Assembly: GCA_015272515.1 (NCBI GenBank) | Contig: JACYLN010000024.1 | Location: forward strand, 1 to 64,000 | Reading direction: 5' to 3' | DNA: 64,000 nucleotides | Source: Leptolyngbyaceae cyanobacterium C42_A2020_001 | Lineage (GTDB): Bacteria > Cyanobacteriota > Cyanobacteriia > Leptolyngbyales > Leptolyngbyaceae | Shown: piece by piece, positions 1-12,989 of the stretch | Layout of the letters: every line of letters starts with the position of its first letter | Numbering within the stretch: the first letter of the stretch is position 1 | Position numbers and translations under genes: made by a program | The notes under the pieces: model-generated | The model's input: only the letters and a program-made list of their open reading frames with translations | The model's database searches: none | Told to the model about the DNA's origin: nothing

Positions 1-96
1 CTCAATAGCGTTCACTTGTCTCTCATTTCAACTTTTTTTTAGAAATGCGCTCTAACGGGCGCGATCGCTGCCTCTCAAAGTAGCCAAAGCAAGTCG

Positions 97-1026
97 TTAA
101 GAACTCTGTTTCTGTCGGCGCTTAAATAAATTGGGTGATACCAACCCTTGTGGAAAAAAGATAGTACCCACTACGATTAGCAACCCGAAAATAATCAAGC
201 GACCATCTCGCAAAAATTGAGCGAACCATAGAGGCAAGCCCGGAATATCTGCCGCTGCCCGTAACATTTCTGGCAATGCCGTAAACACCATTCCCCCCAA
301 CACAGGTCCCCAAAAGGTTCTGGAACCACCAATTAGCACAAAGGTGAGAATCACAATACTGGAATCAAAGGTTCCCTGGCGTGTGTTCCAGGTGTTGAGA
401 AAATGAGCACTCACAGCACCAATTAACCCCGCTAAAATGGCTCCCAGGGTAAATGCCAGCACCTTAAAGTAAGTGGGGTTAATGCCCATTGCATCTGCGG
501 CAAGTTCATCTTCCCGAATTGCCGTAAATGCCCGTCCAACTCGAATCCGCTCCAGTCGATAAAGAAACCCCATACTCAGAAGCAATAGTGGCAGCACAAT
601 CCACAGATACTCAATGGGTTGAGCAAACGGTTGAGGAATGCCAAAGATCCCAACCGCACCTCCGGTAATTTCCAGGTTGAGGCAAACAATTCGCAGGATT
701 TCAACAAAAGCGATGGTGGCGATCGCGAGATAAATTCCTCGTAGTCGTAGCGCTGGAATCCCTACGGCAATTCCCAACAACCCTGACAGCACCCCAGCAA
801 CCAACATTTCCAGCAGTAAGAGCGGAATTGGAAATAGTTGCCCCCCTGGAACAGCAAAGACTTTGGTCGATAGGATGGCAGCGATATACCCTCCCAACGC
901 ATAAAATCCTGGACTCGCCAGTGATAACTGCCCTGCCATCAAGGGTAAATAGAGGGACAATCCCAACATTGCTCCCAGCAACATGGAGACAATCAGAAAT
1001 CCGTAGGTTGAGAAGAAATCAGTCAT
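97..1026 (-). CDS. livM: Branched-chain/neutral amino acid ABC transporter permease (LivM type)
   Basis: Inner-membrane permease of an ABC importer for branched-chain or neutral amino acids. The 309-residue protein is almost entirely hydrophobic, with about eight to ten membrane segments. The central stretch with GIPALRLRGIYLAIATIAF and the EAA-like loop around residues 165-185 (IREDELAADAMGIN) are typical of the LivM/HisM-like family. The ATG start overlaps the stop of the upstream uma2 gene by four bases (ATGA), so the two are probably co-transcribed. The usual partner LivH and the ATPases are not beside it within the window; they may lie left of base 97 or elsewhere, as in the dispersed Nat systems of cyanobacteria. 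Confidence 0.9.
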   Translation of the reverse strand: MTDFFSTYGFLIVSMLLGAMLGLSLYLPLMAGQLSLASPGFYALGGYIAAILSTKVFAVPGGQLFPIPLLLLEMLVAGVLSGLLGIAVGIPALRLRGIYLAIATIAFVEILRIVCLNLEITGGAVGIFGIPQPFAQPIEYLWIVLPLLLLSMGFLYRLERIRVGRAFTAIREDELAADAMGINPTYFKVLAFTLGAILAGLIGAVSAHFLNTWNTRQGTFDSSIVILTFVLIGGSRTFWGPVLGGMVFTALPEMLRAAADIPGLPLWFAQFLRDGRLIIFGLLIVVGTIFFPQGLVSPNLFKRRQKQSS

Positions 1027-1679
1027 GATAATGCTTGTTGTACCCAGGAGCGAAGCGCTTTTTCAGCCGCCACCTCGTCTTGCTGCCCCGTTTCCAGAAA
1101 TTCGTAGAGCTTGGGTTTAGGGACAAATGGAAAGGTGGGGCTAGCCTCTACTTCAATGTATTGCTCTCCTTGAAGCTGGTAGATTCGCCATTCCTGACCG
1201 TTATAGCGCCAAAATTCTGGAGTGCCCAAACTGGCATAGAGCTGGAATTTGTTGATGTCGGTGTGGGTAATATCGACTTCAACGATTAAATCGGGAGGTG
1301 GATCTTGGGTTAAGTCAACTTTCCTTCCCGCAACACGTGAACGATTTTGAATGTAGAAGCCGTTATCAGGCTCCGCTCCTCGTTGCAAATCTTCTCGGTT
1401 CAAGGTTGTTGATCCCATTGTCTTTAAATTCAATCCTGACTCTACAACCAAGATACGGACGAAAAGCTCAAGTAATCGAACAGCAAATTCATGCTCCTCA
1501 AGTGGCATCGTAATTTCGAGTGTTCCTTCGTCGTAAGTAAGGCGTGAAGAGCGGTGATTTCCTAATAGTTGCAGCAGTTGTAGGTATGCTTCCCAACTCA
1601 AGTGGTGAAACACCACTCGCTGTTCTCCCCTCGGACGGGGCGCGGTTGATATAGAAAGTGGAGGTTGGGAGGTGACCAT
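1023..1679 (-). CDS. Uma2 family (DUF820) putative endonuclease
   Basis: A 218-residue member of the Uma2/DUF820 family, which is greatly expanded in cyanobacteria and has a PD-(D/E)XK nuclease-like fold. The core PPDLIVEVDITHTDINKF (about residues 125-145) supplies the Asp and Glu expected of the fold, followed by the family's typical GTPEFWRYN strand. The biological role of these proteins is not established, although many are thought to be carried by mobile DNA. It sits just upstream of livM with a four-base overlap, an unusual operon partner for a permease and possibly a later insertion into a liv operon. Confidence 0.85.
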   Translation of the reverse strand: MVTSQPPLSISTAPRPRGEQRVVFHHLSWEAYLQLLQLLGNHRSSRLTYDEGTLEITMPLEEHEFAVRLLELFVRILVVESGLNLKTMGSTTLNREDLQRGAEPDNGFYIQNRSRVAGRKVDLTQDPPPDLIVEVDITHTDINKFQLYASLGTPEFWRYNGQEWRIYQLQGEQYIEVEASPTFPFVPKPKLYEFLETGQQDEVAAEKALRSWVQQALS

Positions 1680-1702
1680 TGGGTTATCTCAAGTATTGAC
1701 CG

Positions 1703-2767
1703 TTACGCATCGAGAATTTGATCGTAGGTCTTCAGTAGATAATCGGGCTTAAGGCGAGTGATCCAGTATCCAGCGTAAATCAACAGCACGGAAGCCAGCA
1801 TGATTGGAATGGCAAAGGGAAAGTAAAGGGCGTGCCGGGGATTGTTTTGAAACAGACGACTGAAGCGATCGCACCCCACTTTTAGCTTCTCACCAAATCC
1901 CGCCATAGTGGGATCGCGATCGGGGGAAGGGGAATTGGAAATTGGTAATCGGTGATTGGTAATCGGCGATTGGTAATTGGTAATCGCTAATGCTTCTGAC
2001 TTCTGACTCCTGACTCCTGACTTCTGCCCTCCCTCCTCAATCAACCGCTGCTGCCAGTAATAGTCATGCCCAATTAGTAGAAAACGCCAGAAGAAATGAG
2101 ACAATCCATCCGGCGGCGCATGGGTGGCACGTGCAGTAGGATTCAGCCAAATAGCGTAGCCATTCCGTTTGAGATTTTCCACATGCACCACACAATTTCC
2201 CCGATAGAGGGGTAATTCTGCCGGAATTGGATTTTGCAGTAGAAACTCGCGCCGAAAGGCGACGTTATTGAGAAAATACTGGGAGGTTTGGGTGAGTTCA
2301 GTTTTGCCGGAGTACTGCGGAAAAATATAGGTGAGTGCCATTGCTGTACCATAGGGCCCTTGTCCACGTGTGGTGGTTTCGCCTGCGACGACCTGGATTT
2401 GCTCACTTACAGTAAAGGTTTCAAGAATGGTTCGTAGCCAGTGAGATTCATACATGCAATCGGAGTCGGCATAAACGACAATTTCCCCGGTTGCCAAGCT
2501 GGCACCCAGCATTTTGGCTTTGTAGTAACCCGTGGATGGGGGAGCGGGGTGAATTTTGATCCAGGGATAGCGATCGCACAATTGCCCCAACAATTCCGGC
2601 GGCGCGTCTCCACTGTCAATCAGCAACACTTCATTTGCCGCTGTCGGAGACACATCTTGATTCACCAGGGAAGCTAAGGAATTTACTAATCCATCTAAAT
2701 CCGCATTCGCCAAATTCTCGGTTTCTAAAACAATGGAAAATGTCGGTAACTGATTCGCGCCTCGCAT
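1703..2767 (-). CDS. Glycosyltransferase family 2 protein with C-terminal membrane segment
   Basis: A GT-A fold glycosyltransferase. The N-terminal part holds a nucleotide-sugar binding strand and a DSD metal-binding motif (VVYADSDCMYE, about residue 100). Acceptor-domain motifs follow, and a hydrophobic segment near residues 315-335 suggests membrane attachment. I prefer the ATG at 2767 over the GTG at 2773 because an AAGGAAG ribosome-binding site lies eight bases upstream of it. Residues of about 247-283 are a polar, Ser/Gln/Asn-rich insert encoded by repeats normally found between genes (see the separate entry). The frame is kept across the insert, so the protein is probably still made. 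The substrate is unknown. Confidence 0.8.
   Translation of the reverse strand: MRGANQLPTFSIVLETENLANADLDGLVNSLASLVNQDVSPTAANEVLLIDSGDAPPELLGQLCDRYPWIKIHPAPPSTGYYKAKMLGASLATGEIVVYADSDCMYESHWLRTILETFTVSEQIQVVAGETTTRGQGPYGTAMALTYIFPQYSGKTELTQTSQYFLNNVAFRREFLLQNPIPAELPLYRGNCVVHVENLKRNGYAIWLNPTARATHAPPDGLSHFFWRFLLIGHDYYWQQRLIEEGGQKSGVRSQKSEALAITNYQSPITNHRLPISNSPSPDRDPTMAGFGEKLKVGCDRFSRLFQNNPRHALYFPFAIPIMLASVLLIYAGYWITRLKPDYLLKTYDQILDA
1919..2029. repeat. Intergenic-type short repeats inside the glycosyltransferase gene
   Basis: The stretch contains several near-copies of GGTAATCGGYGATTGGTAAT and, next to them, a run of TTCTGACTCCTGACTCCTGA-type units. The same kinds of units occur between genes elsewhere in the window (for example 40386-40580 and 46255-46385). 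Here they are read in frame as part of the glycosyltransferase. Confidence 0.75.
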
Positions 2768-2937
2768 CCTCACAGCTTCCTTTGGGGGTTCAAGAAAACA
2801 ACCACAATTTTAGATTACTGTTTGGTTCTGCTCACAGATTTAGTTGAGTTGAATCAGGCTGAGGTGAGGTAGCACCGGGATGAGATTTGGGCGATCGCTG
2901 TGAAGTCCGGTGCCTACGAGGAGCGATCGCGAAAAAA

Positions 2938-3042
2938 GCCACGATCTTTTTGGAGGCAATTGAACGCACTGAGCGTTACACGGTATAAGGACGGCCAGCC
3001 TTTGAGCAGAATGAACTCATTCAAACCTGGTTTGTTCTGCCA
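2938..3042 (+). pseudogene. HepT-like (DUF86, HEPN) gene remnant
   Basis: Reading the plus strand from 2938 gives IFLEAIERTERYTV, a TAA stop, then FEQNELIQTWFV in the same frame. These match the order and spacing of the conserved ILEAI...ERY and NELIQ blocks of HepT, the HEPN RNase toxin of HepT-MntA systems. The RX4-6H active site downstream, the rest of the protein and the MntA partner are missing. This is a decayed fragment in the 300-base gap between the glycosyltransferase and the radical SAM gene. The call rests on recognising short motifs. Confidence 0.5.
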
Positions 3043-3082
3043 ACCTTTATGATGCGAGGGCAGAGCCGTAATCAACTGATTT

Positions 3083-4729
3083 TTACTGCTTCTTCACCTT
3101 TTGAGAGTAGAAGGAAGCCGATTCGATGCCTCTGGAGCATTCTTTCGTGAATTCGATCAGGTGATGGGCAACCAGTCCAATGCTGAGAAGGCGTTCGATT
3201 TTGCCCTTTTCAATTTCAGGTTTTGCCATTTTCCAGAAGGTGTCACGATAACTGCTAATCACTCCAGCGTGCCAGAACAGTTTTGCCATCATGGTTAAGC
3301 CACGTCGCACGTTCTCCTTATTCACCCGTGCCGCACTCTTGGGCGGTTTGATCCGGTTGGGGTAAGTGTGTTCACACTGGTAGGCAAACCGTTCAAACAA
3401 AAACTTGGGTTCATAAGCGGTGGTAATACAGCGTTGCCACATTTTCAGCACCTCTTCGTAAGGCATGAGAAATTCCACGTTAGATTCTCGCCCTTCTTCA
3501 AAGTTGAGCCGCCCTTCTTGCTCTAATCTGCGCCAGAGGGGAGTCTTGGGTAGCGCGTAGAGCAGGTTGATCGTGAGCATGGGAATGTTGGATAGATGAA
3601 TGAATTCCAGAATGCGATCGCACGTCTCCGGCGTATCCGTATCCAGTCCCAAAATAATCCCCGACACCACTTCTAGCCCGTAGCTGTTGAGAATTTTAAT
3701 TGCATCGAGAATGGGGATGCTGAGGTTCTGATCTTTCGATATGGATTTAAGGGCATCCGGATCAGGCGTTTCAATTCCACAAAAAACCGTCCCAAAATAC
3801 GCTTCCCGCATCATCTCCAGCAGTTTTGGACTCTGCGCCATATTGAGCGTGGCTTCGCAGGCAAACTGCACCGGATAGCCATTTTTCTTTTGCCACTCAA
3901 TCAGATGCGGCAACAACTCCATCACCGCACGGCGATTACCAACGAAATTATCATCCACGAAATATACGGCTCCCGGATTACCCGATGCCAACATCGCATC
4001 CAGTTCTGCCAAAACTTGCTGCGGCGTTTTTAAGCGGGGATTACGTCCATACAGTTCGGGAATATCGCAAAATTCGCAGCGGTAGGGGCACCCACTGGAA
4101 AACTGCACGTTCGCGATGAAATATTGGTTCAGGTTGAGTAGATGGTAGGCAGGAATGGGAAACTCGTCCAAAGGCAGGCGATCGCGAGTTTCAAACCGTA
4201 TTTGTTGGGTGGGACGGGCGATCGTGTTGTCCAGATGTTCGATTAACTGATCCATCGCATCGCCCAACTCGCCAATGTGGAGCAGGTCAAAGTCGGGATA
4301 ATATTCAGGACAACCGGAAACCGAAGGTCCACCGACCACAGTCACTTTGCCATACTTGTGTGCCAGGTCATTAATCTGATTAATTTGGGGACGCTGGATG
4401 TGCATGCCGCTCGTGATCACCACATCTGCCCACTGGTAATCTTTTTTACGAGCGGGTTGAATGTTTTCATCCACAAACCGCACCTCCCACTCTTCCGGCA
4501 GGTAGGCAGCCGCGACCAGAATGCCCTGCGGCGGCATAAATGCCTTAACGCCACGGGTTAACGGGTAAGCATGGTGAAACGTCCCAAACGACCGACTGTA
4601 TTTGGGAAATACACATAAAATTCGCCGTTTATTACGGGGAACATAAGGGGTTCGGTGAGAGCGCAGACCCGGTTCAGTTATCTGATCGAGATTGAGCGAC
4701 TGTTCAACGGGGGGTAACGTCGCCGTCAT
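3083..4729 (-). CDS. B12-binding radical SAM protein with DUF4070-like C-terminus
   Basis: A 548-residue radical SAM enzyme. An N-terminal cobalamin-binding-like Rossmann domain (about residues 35-190) has the motifs TVVGGPSVSGCPEYYPD and IGELGDAM. The radical SAM core follows, with the 4Fe-4S motif CPYRCEFC near residue 215, and the C-terminal region resembles DUF4070. Relatives include HpnP hopanoid C-2 methylase and many uncharacterised cyanobacterial enzymes. The sequence alone does not settle the substrate, and no hopanoid genes are in view. The start ATG follows GAGGATC. It lies downstream of apcE on the same strand but behind a strong terminator, so it is probably transcribed separately. 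Confidence 0.85.
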   Translation of the reverse strand: MTATLPPVEQSLNLDQITEPGLRSHRTPYVPRNKRRILCVFPKYSRSFGTFHHAYPLTRGVKAFMPPQGILVAAAYLPEEWEVRFVDENIQPARKKDYQWADVVITSGMHIQRPQINQINDLAHKYGKVTVVGGPSVSGCPEYYPDFDLLHIGELGDAMDQLIEHLDNTIARPTQQIRFETRDRLPLDEFPIPAYHLLNLNQYFIANVQFSSGCPYRCEFCDIPELYGRNPRLKTPQQVLAELDAMLASGNPGAVYFVDDNFVGNRRAVMELLPHLIEWQKKNGYPVQFACEATLNMAQSPKLLEMMREAYFGTVFCGIETPDPDALKSISKDQNLSIPILDAIKILNSYGLEVVSGIILGLDTDTPETCDRILEFIHLSNIPMLTINLLYALPKTPLWRRLEQEGRLNFEEGRESNVEFLMPYEEVLKMWQRCITTAYEPKFLFERFAYQCEHTYPNRIKPPKSAARVNKENVRRGLTMMAKLFWHAGVISSYRDTFWKMAKPEIEKGKIERLLSIGLVAHHLIEFTKECSRGIESASFYSQKVKKQ

Positions 4730-4904
4730 TGAAGATCCTCCTCACAACACTAACCAATCCTGCCAGACTAAAAGCCTGGCTAACCAAAAGTATTACGGCA
4801 AATTTCGCAAATTTCCAGGGTTTTCAAGAGATTCAGAACTTTTCCATCAATTCTTTAACTGTCCAACGCGTAGTCGGTTTCCATGGTGCCACCCTTCCCT
4901 CCAA

Positions 4905-4940
4905 CAAAAAACCTCCGGCATTCACCAGAGGTTTTACTTT
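4905..4940 (-). terminator. Rho-independent terminator of apcE
   Basis: Read on the minus strand, AAAACCTCTGG pairs with CCGGAGGTTTT (11 pairs, one G.U) around a short loop and is followed by T-rich sequence. It begins about 65 bases after the apcE stop. Confidence 0.85.
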
Positions 4941-5006
4941 TGTTGTGTAGTTACCAGAGGAGATAGAGGGTGCGTTTTGATTAAGTTAAACGCACCAGGC
5001 ATTCAC

Positions 5007-8845
<3,839 letters not shown>

Positions 8846-10042
8846 ATGCCTGATCCCCATACTGTGAGTGCCGCCGTAGCAAAACTTTACGACACCTACC
8901 CGTTTCCACCAGAACCGTTATTGGATGAACCGCCCCCTGGGTATAACTGGCGCTGGAACTGGCTGGCTGCCTACAGCTTCTGCACAGGACGCAAGCCTGC
9001 TAAAGAAGACATCCGAATTTTGGATGCTGGCTGTGGAACGGGTGTGGGTACAGAATATCTGGTGCATTTGAATCCGCAGGCTGAGGTAGTTGGGATTGAT
9101 TTGAGTGCAGGAGCGTTGGCAGTTGCCCAAGAACGGTGTCAACGCTCAGGAGCCGATCGCGTTCGGTTTCATCACCTCAGCCTGTTTGATGTGGAGCAGC
9201 TTCCAGGGGAATTTGAGCTGATTAATTGCGTCGGTGTGCTCCACCATACGCCTGACCCCATTGGCGGTATTCAAAAACTCGCAGCCAAACTGGCTCCTGG
9301 CGGCATCATGCACATTTTCGTCTACGCCGAGCTGGGACGCTGGGAAATTCAGCTAATGCAGCAAGCGATCGCGCTTCTCCAGGGCAATCAGCGCGGTGAT
9401 TACCAGGATGGAGTCAAAGTTGGTCGGCAGATTTTCGCAGCGTTGCCAGAAAACAATCGTCTCGTGCAGCGGGAGAAAGAGCGCTGGTCTTTGGAAAATC
9501 AGCGGGACGAAAACTTTGCCGATATGTATGTTCATCCCCAGGAGATTGATTACAACATCAATAGCCTATTTGAACTGATTGATGCTTCTGGGCTGGAGTT
9601 TATCGGCTTTTCTAACCCGCGATCGTGGCAACTAGAACCCTTACTGGGGAAAGCACCTGAATTAATTGAGCGAGCAAGCCAGATGAGCGATCGCCAGCGG
9701 TATCGCCTGATTGAACTACTCAACCCCGAAGCCGTCACCCATTACGAGTTCTTCCTGGGACGACCTCCATTGCCAAAATTTACTTGGGCTTCCGACGATA
9801 CCTTGCTACAAGCCAGTCCAGAACGCAATCCTTGTATGGATGGTTACCCAGGGCAGTGCCTGTTTAATGAAGACTATCAAATCGTTCATCTCACCCCGGA
9901 AGAGTGCCAATTTCTGCAAGCGTGCGACCAAAACCACGCAAACCCACAAACTATTCAAACCCTGCTGGCAGCAACCTCCCTATCCTTAGAGAACGTCAGA
10001 AAGTTATTTACAGATCGATTGATTTTGTTAGTTCCAACTTGA
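8846..10042 (+). CDS. Class I SAM-dependent methyltransferase
   Basis: A 398-residue protein. The N-terminal half is a class I methyltransferase: motif I ILDAGCGTGVGTEYL (about residue 58), the acidic post-I GIDLS, and a motif-IV region with NCVGVLHHTPDP. The C-terminal 200 residues are an uncharacterised extension seen in cyanobacterial homologues, ending in a helical region that may bind the substrate. The substrate is not known. It lies between divergent apcE and the co-directional atp operon, 127 bases upstream of atpI, and a hairpin region separates it from that operon. Confidence 0.85.
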   Translation: MPDPHTVSAAVAKLYDTYPFPPEPLLDEPPPGYNWRWNWLAAYSFCTGRKPAKEDIRILDAGCGTGVGTEYLVHLNPQAEVVGIDLSAGALAVAQERCQRSGADRVRFHHLSLFDVEQLPGEFELINCVGVLHHTPDPIGGIQKLAAKLAPGGIMHIFVYAELGRWEIQLMQQAIALLQGNQRGDYQDGVKVGRQIFAALPENNRLVQREKERWSLENQRDENFADMYVHPQEIDYNINSLFELIDASGLEFIGFSNPRSWQLEPLLGKAPELIERASQMSDRQRYRLIELLNPEAVTHYEFFLGRPPLPKFTWASDDTLLQASPERNPCMDGYPGQCLFNEDYQIVHLTPEECQFLQACDQNHANPQTIQTLLAATSLSLENVRKLFTDRLILLVPT

Positions 10043-10081
10043 CGTTAAGTATTATTACTCTGCGTGATATGATCACTGGTG

Positions 10082-10121
10082 GTCTGGAAAGTGAGTAAAG
10101 CTTGGAGCCGATGCTCCAGAC
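10082..10121 (+). promoter_or_regulatory. Nested or alternative hairpins upstream of atpI
   Basis: GTCTGGA (10082-10088) can pair with TCCAGAC (10115-10121), while TGGAGC (10103-10108) can pair with GCTCCA (10113-10118). The two pairings share bases and are mutually exclusive. There is no T run, so this is more likely a leader structure or a protein site than a simple terminator. Confidence 0.4.
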
Positions 10122-10169
10122 GAACTCTTGACAAAGACCGACGTTATTTCTTGTATCCCACAGCGGCTA

Positions 10170-10574
10170 ATGAGGGAAGTATCTAACCAGAACCCTGCAT
10201 CGTCGGAATCCAAAGACTCAATGCGGGATTACTATCAGCTTCAGTGGGAACTGTTGGTGACCACGCTGATACTTACTGCTATCTTTTTTGCCTTTGTCTG
10301 GTATTTTTATTCCCTCGCAATTGCTCTGAATTATTTACTTGGAGCGTGCACAGGTGTGGTTTACTTGAAAGTGTTGGCTAGAAACGTTGAGCAGTTAGGT
10401 ACAGAAAACAGTAAGGTCGGAAAGTCCCAAATCGCACTTTTCGTTGGGGTGATTATAGTAGCAACTCAATGGAAACAGCTACAGGTTCTACCGATTTTTC
10501 TAGGGTTTTTAACGTACAAAGCTGCCCTTCTTATCTATATGCTGCGAATCTTAATGCCTTCTGACTCTCGTTAG
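10170..10574 (+). CDS. atpI: ATP synthase protein I (Atp1/AtpI)
   Basis: A small membrane protein encoded at the head of the cyanobacterial atp operon; relatives assist c-ring assembly or Mg2+ handling. It has a polar N-terminus followed by about four hydrophobic segments. The open frame extends to a TTG at 10128, but the ATG at 10170 is the more natural start (134 residues); the next in-frame ATG comes 17 codons later. Like its family it is poorly conserved, and the call rests mostly on topology, size and its place 56 bases before atpB. Confidence 0.85.
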   Translation: MREVSNQNPASSESKDSMRDYYQLQWELLVTTLILTAIFFAFVWYFYSLAIALNYLLGACTGVVYLKVLARNVEQLGTENSKVGKSQIALFVGVIIVATQWKQLQVLPIFLGFLTYKAALLIYMLRILMPSDSR

Positions 10575-10630
10575 TCAAGCATTCTGAGATTCTTGACTCG
10601 CAATCCTCTGGCAAACCTGTTCGGAGTCCA

Positions 10631-11377
10631 ATGTTGAGCTTTCCTGCTACTCCTATTCTTCCTTTAGCCAGTCTAGAAGTCGGTCATCACTTTTACTGGC
10701 AAATTGGCAATTTGAAAGTGCACGGGCAGGTATTTCTCGTCTCCTGGTTTGTGATTGCTTTGCTGGTGCTTGCCTCCGTTTTGGCGACCCGAAACATCCA
10801 ACGCATTCCATCTGGTATCCAGAATCTGATGGAATACGCATTGGACTTTGTTCGTGAACTTGCAAAGAATCAACTGGGCGAAAAGGAATTCCGTCCCTGG
10901 GTGCCATTTATTGGCACTCTCTTTTTGTTCATTTTTGTGTCGAACTGGTCAGGCGCATTGATTCCCTGGAAGTTAATTAAGCTTCCTGAAGGTGAATTGG
11001 CAGCTCCTACAAACGATATAAACACAACAGTTGCATTGGCATTGCTGGTGTCTCTCGCGTATTTCTACGCTGGATTCCGTAAGAAGGGCTTGGGCTACTT
11101 TGCGAAGTATGTTCAGCCAACTCCAGTTCTGCTTCCAATCGCAATCTTGGAAGATTTCACCAAGCCGTTATCTCTCAGCTTCCGACTTTTTGGAAACATT
11201 CTGGCGGATGAGTTGGTAGTAGCGGTGCTTGTTCTGCTAGTTCCTCTGTTTGTGCCATTGCCAGTTATGTTGTTGGGTTTATTCACCAGTGCGATTCAGG
11301 CACTCGTGTTCGCAACACTGGCAGGGGCATACATTCACGAGGCTCTGGAAGGACATGGAGAAGAGGAGCATCACTAG
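10631..11377 (+). CDS. atpB: F0 ATP synthase subunit a
   Basis: Subunit a forms the proton half-channels beside the c-ring in the thylakoid membrane. It is 248 residues with five to six membrane helices. The conserved helix [16 protein letters not shown] carries the essential Arg, and a polar helix near the C-terminus ([16 protein letters not shown]) matches the family. The C-terminus EGHGEEEHH is typical of cyanobacterial and plastid homologues. In cyanobacterial nomenclature this gene is atpI, which can confuse cross-references. Confidence 0.97.
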   Translation: MLSFPATPILPLASLEVGHHFYWQIGNLKVHGQVFLVSWFVIALLVLASVLATRNIQRIPSGIQNLMEYALDFVRELAKNQLGEKEFRPWVPFIGTLFLFIFVSNWSGALIPWKLIKLPEGELAAPTNDINTTVALALLVSLAYFYAGFRKKGLGYFAKYVQPTPVLLPIAILEDFTKPLSLSFRLFGNILADELVVAVLVLLVPLFVPLPVMLLGLFTSAIQALVFATLAGAYIHEALEGHGEEEHH

Positions 11378-11465
11378 TGCCCTCGTAAAAAGTTTGGATC
11401 TTGGAATAGGATTTCGGTTTCGCTTCAGTTTGCTGATTGATTCCGACTATCTTTCCAAGTTCTGA

Positions 11466-11777
<312 letters not shown>

Positions 11778-11789
11778 GATTGCACGTTT

Positions 11790-11833
11790 AGCGCTGTGGT
11801 AGGGGGACTTGAGTTGTTTCCCCTACCTGCGCT
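11790..11833 (+). terminator. Strong intercistronic hairpin after subunit c
   Basis: AGCGC pairs with GCGCT and GGTAGGGG with CCCCTACC around a loop of about 14 bases, starting 13 bases after the atpE stop. No T run follows, so it is likely a partial terminator or an mRNA-stabilising and processing element rather than a full stop. Confidence 0.6.
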
Positions 11834-11934
11834 CAAGGCTAACCTGTGCTTCCTAGTTGGGGTTCTATCCCTGATAACAAATTGGCGACGTTACCAACCG
11901 TGTAGCACTGCGATCGCAGTTTAGAAGGGGAAAG

Positions 11935-12360
11935 ATGTTTGATTTTGATGCAACTTTGCCATTGATGGCAGTTCAGTTTTTATTACTGGTAGTCGTCCTA
12001 AACGCTGTATTCTACAAGCCGCTGACAAAGGCGATCGAGGATCGCAACGATTATATTCGTCGTAACCAGGTCGAAGCTCAAGAACGGCTCTCAAAGGCTG
12101 AAAATTTGGCAAAACAATACGAAGATGAGCTAGCGGATACTCGCAGGCAGTCTCAAGCGTTGATTGCAGCCGCTCAAGCAGATGCTCAAAAGGTTGTGGC
12201 TACCAAAATCGCTGAAGCGCAAGAGCAAGCTCGTCTTCAGCGGGAGCAGGCTCAGCGGGAGCTTGATCAGCAGAAGCAAGAAGCTATGAGCGCTCTAGAG
12301 CGGGAAGTTGATTCCCTCAGTCATCAGATTCTAGGGAAGTTGCTGGGTTCTCAAGTTTGA
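11935..12360 (+). CDS. atpF2: F0 ATP synthase subunit b'
   Basis: Peripheral-stalk subunit b' of photosynthetic ATP synthases. It is 141 residues with one N-terminal membrane helix ([19 protein letters not shown]), the short motif NxxFYKPL, and then a long charged coiled coil rich in Ala, Gln and Glu. It starts at an ATG behind AGAAGGGGAAAG. It pairs with subunit b, encoded next, to form a heterodimeric stalk, as in cyanobacteria and chloroplasts. Cyanobacterial papers name it atpG. Confidence 0.95.
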   Translation: MFDFDATLPLMAVQFLLLVVVLNAVFYKPLTKAIEDRNDYIRRNQVEAQERLSKAENLAKQYEDELADTRRQSQALIAAAQADAQKVVATKIAEAQEQARLQREQAQRELDQQKQEAMSALEREVDSLSHQILGKLLGSQV

Positions 12361-12434
12361 CGACTTTTGACGCAAGTTTTCGTAGCAGCATTTGGGAATA
12401 GGCAGCATAAAAGTGAGATGGGAACAGCGCAGTT

Positions 12435-12989
12435 ATGAGTATGTTGGGAACTTTTGTATGGCTAGTTGCGGAAGCTGGGGCGGAAGCTTCTGAGGAAGGA
12501 GGGTTTGGCATTAATCCAGACATTCTGGAAACCAACCTGGTCAACCTTGCGATTGTAGCCGGACTCTTGTTTTACTTTGGTCGTGGTTTTCTGGGGAAAA
12601 TCTTGAGCGATCGCCGCTCCTCGATTGAAGCCGCTATCCGTGAAGCAGAAGAGCGTAAGCAGCAGGCGGCTGCCGCACTTGCAGATGAACAGCAGAAGTT
12701 AGCTCAAGCACAACAAGAAGCCGCTCGAATTCGAGCATCGGCAGATGAGCGGGCGGTTGCCACAAAAGCAGCAATTCTGGAACAAGCTGAGAGAGATATT
12801 CAGCGCTTACGGGAATCTGTGACGCAAGATCTGGACACAGAGCGGTCACGGGCGATCGCCGAGTTACGGCAACGCATTACAACACTGGCTCTGCAAAAGG
12901 CTGAAGCTGAATTGCCTTCTCGCTTGAACGATGATGTGCAAAGAAGCATCGTAGATCGCAGCATTTCAATGCTTGGAGGTGCTTCATGA
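12435..12989 (+). CDS. atpF: F0 ATP synthase subunit b
   Basis: Peripheral-stalk subunit b, 184 residues. It has a short N-terminal leader-like segment, then a membrane helix (VNLAIVAGLLFYFGRGFLG) and a long Ala/Glu/Gln-rich coiled coil. This extended N-terminus before the helix is usual in cyanobacterial b, distinguishing it from b'. Its stop overlaps the start of the delta gene by four bases (ATGA), suggesting translational coupling. Confidence 0.95.
   Translation: MSMLGTFVWLVAEAGAEASEEGGFGINPDILETNLVNLAIVAGLLFYFGRGFLGKILSDRRSSIEAAIREAEERKQQAAAALADEQQKLAQAQQEAARIRASADERAVATKAAILEQAERDIQRLRESVTQDLDTERSRAIAELRQRITTLALQKAEAELPSRLNDDVQRSIVDRSISMLGGAS

Noticed and set aside
3083-4729. Naming the B12 radical SAM gene hpnP
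   Set aside because: The motifs fit a wide family and no hopanoid genes are nearby; a family tree would be needed.
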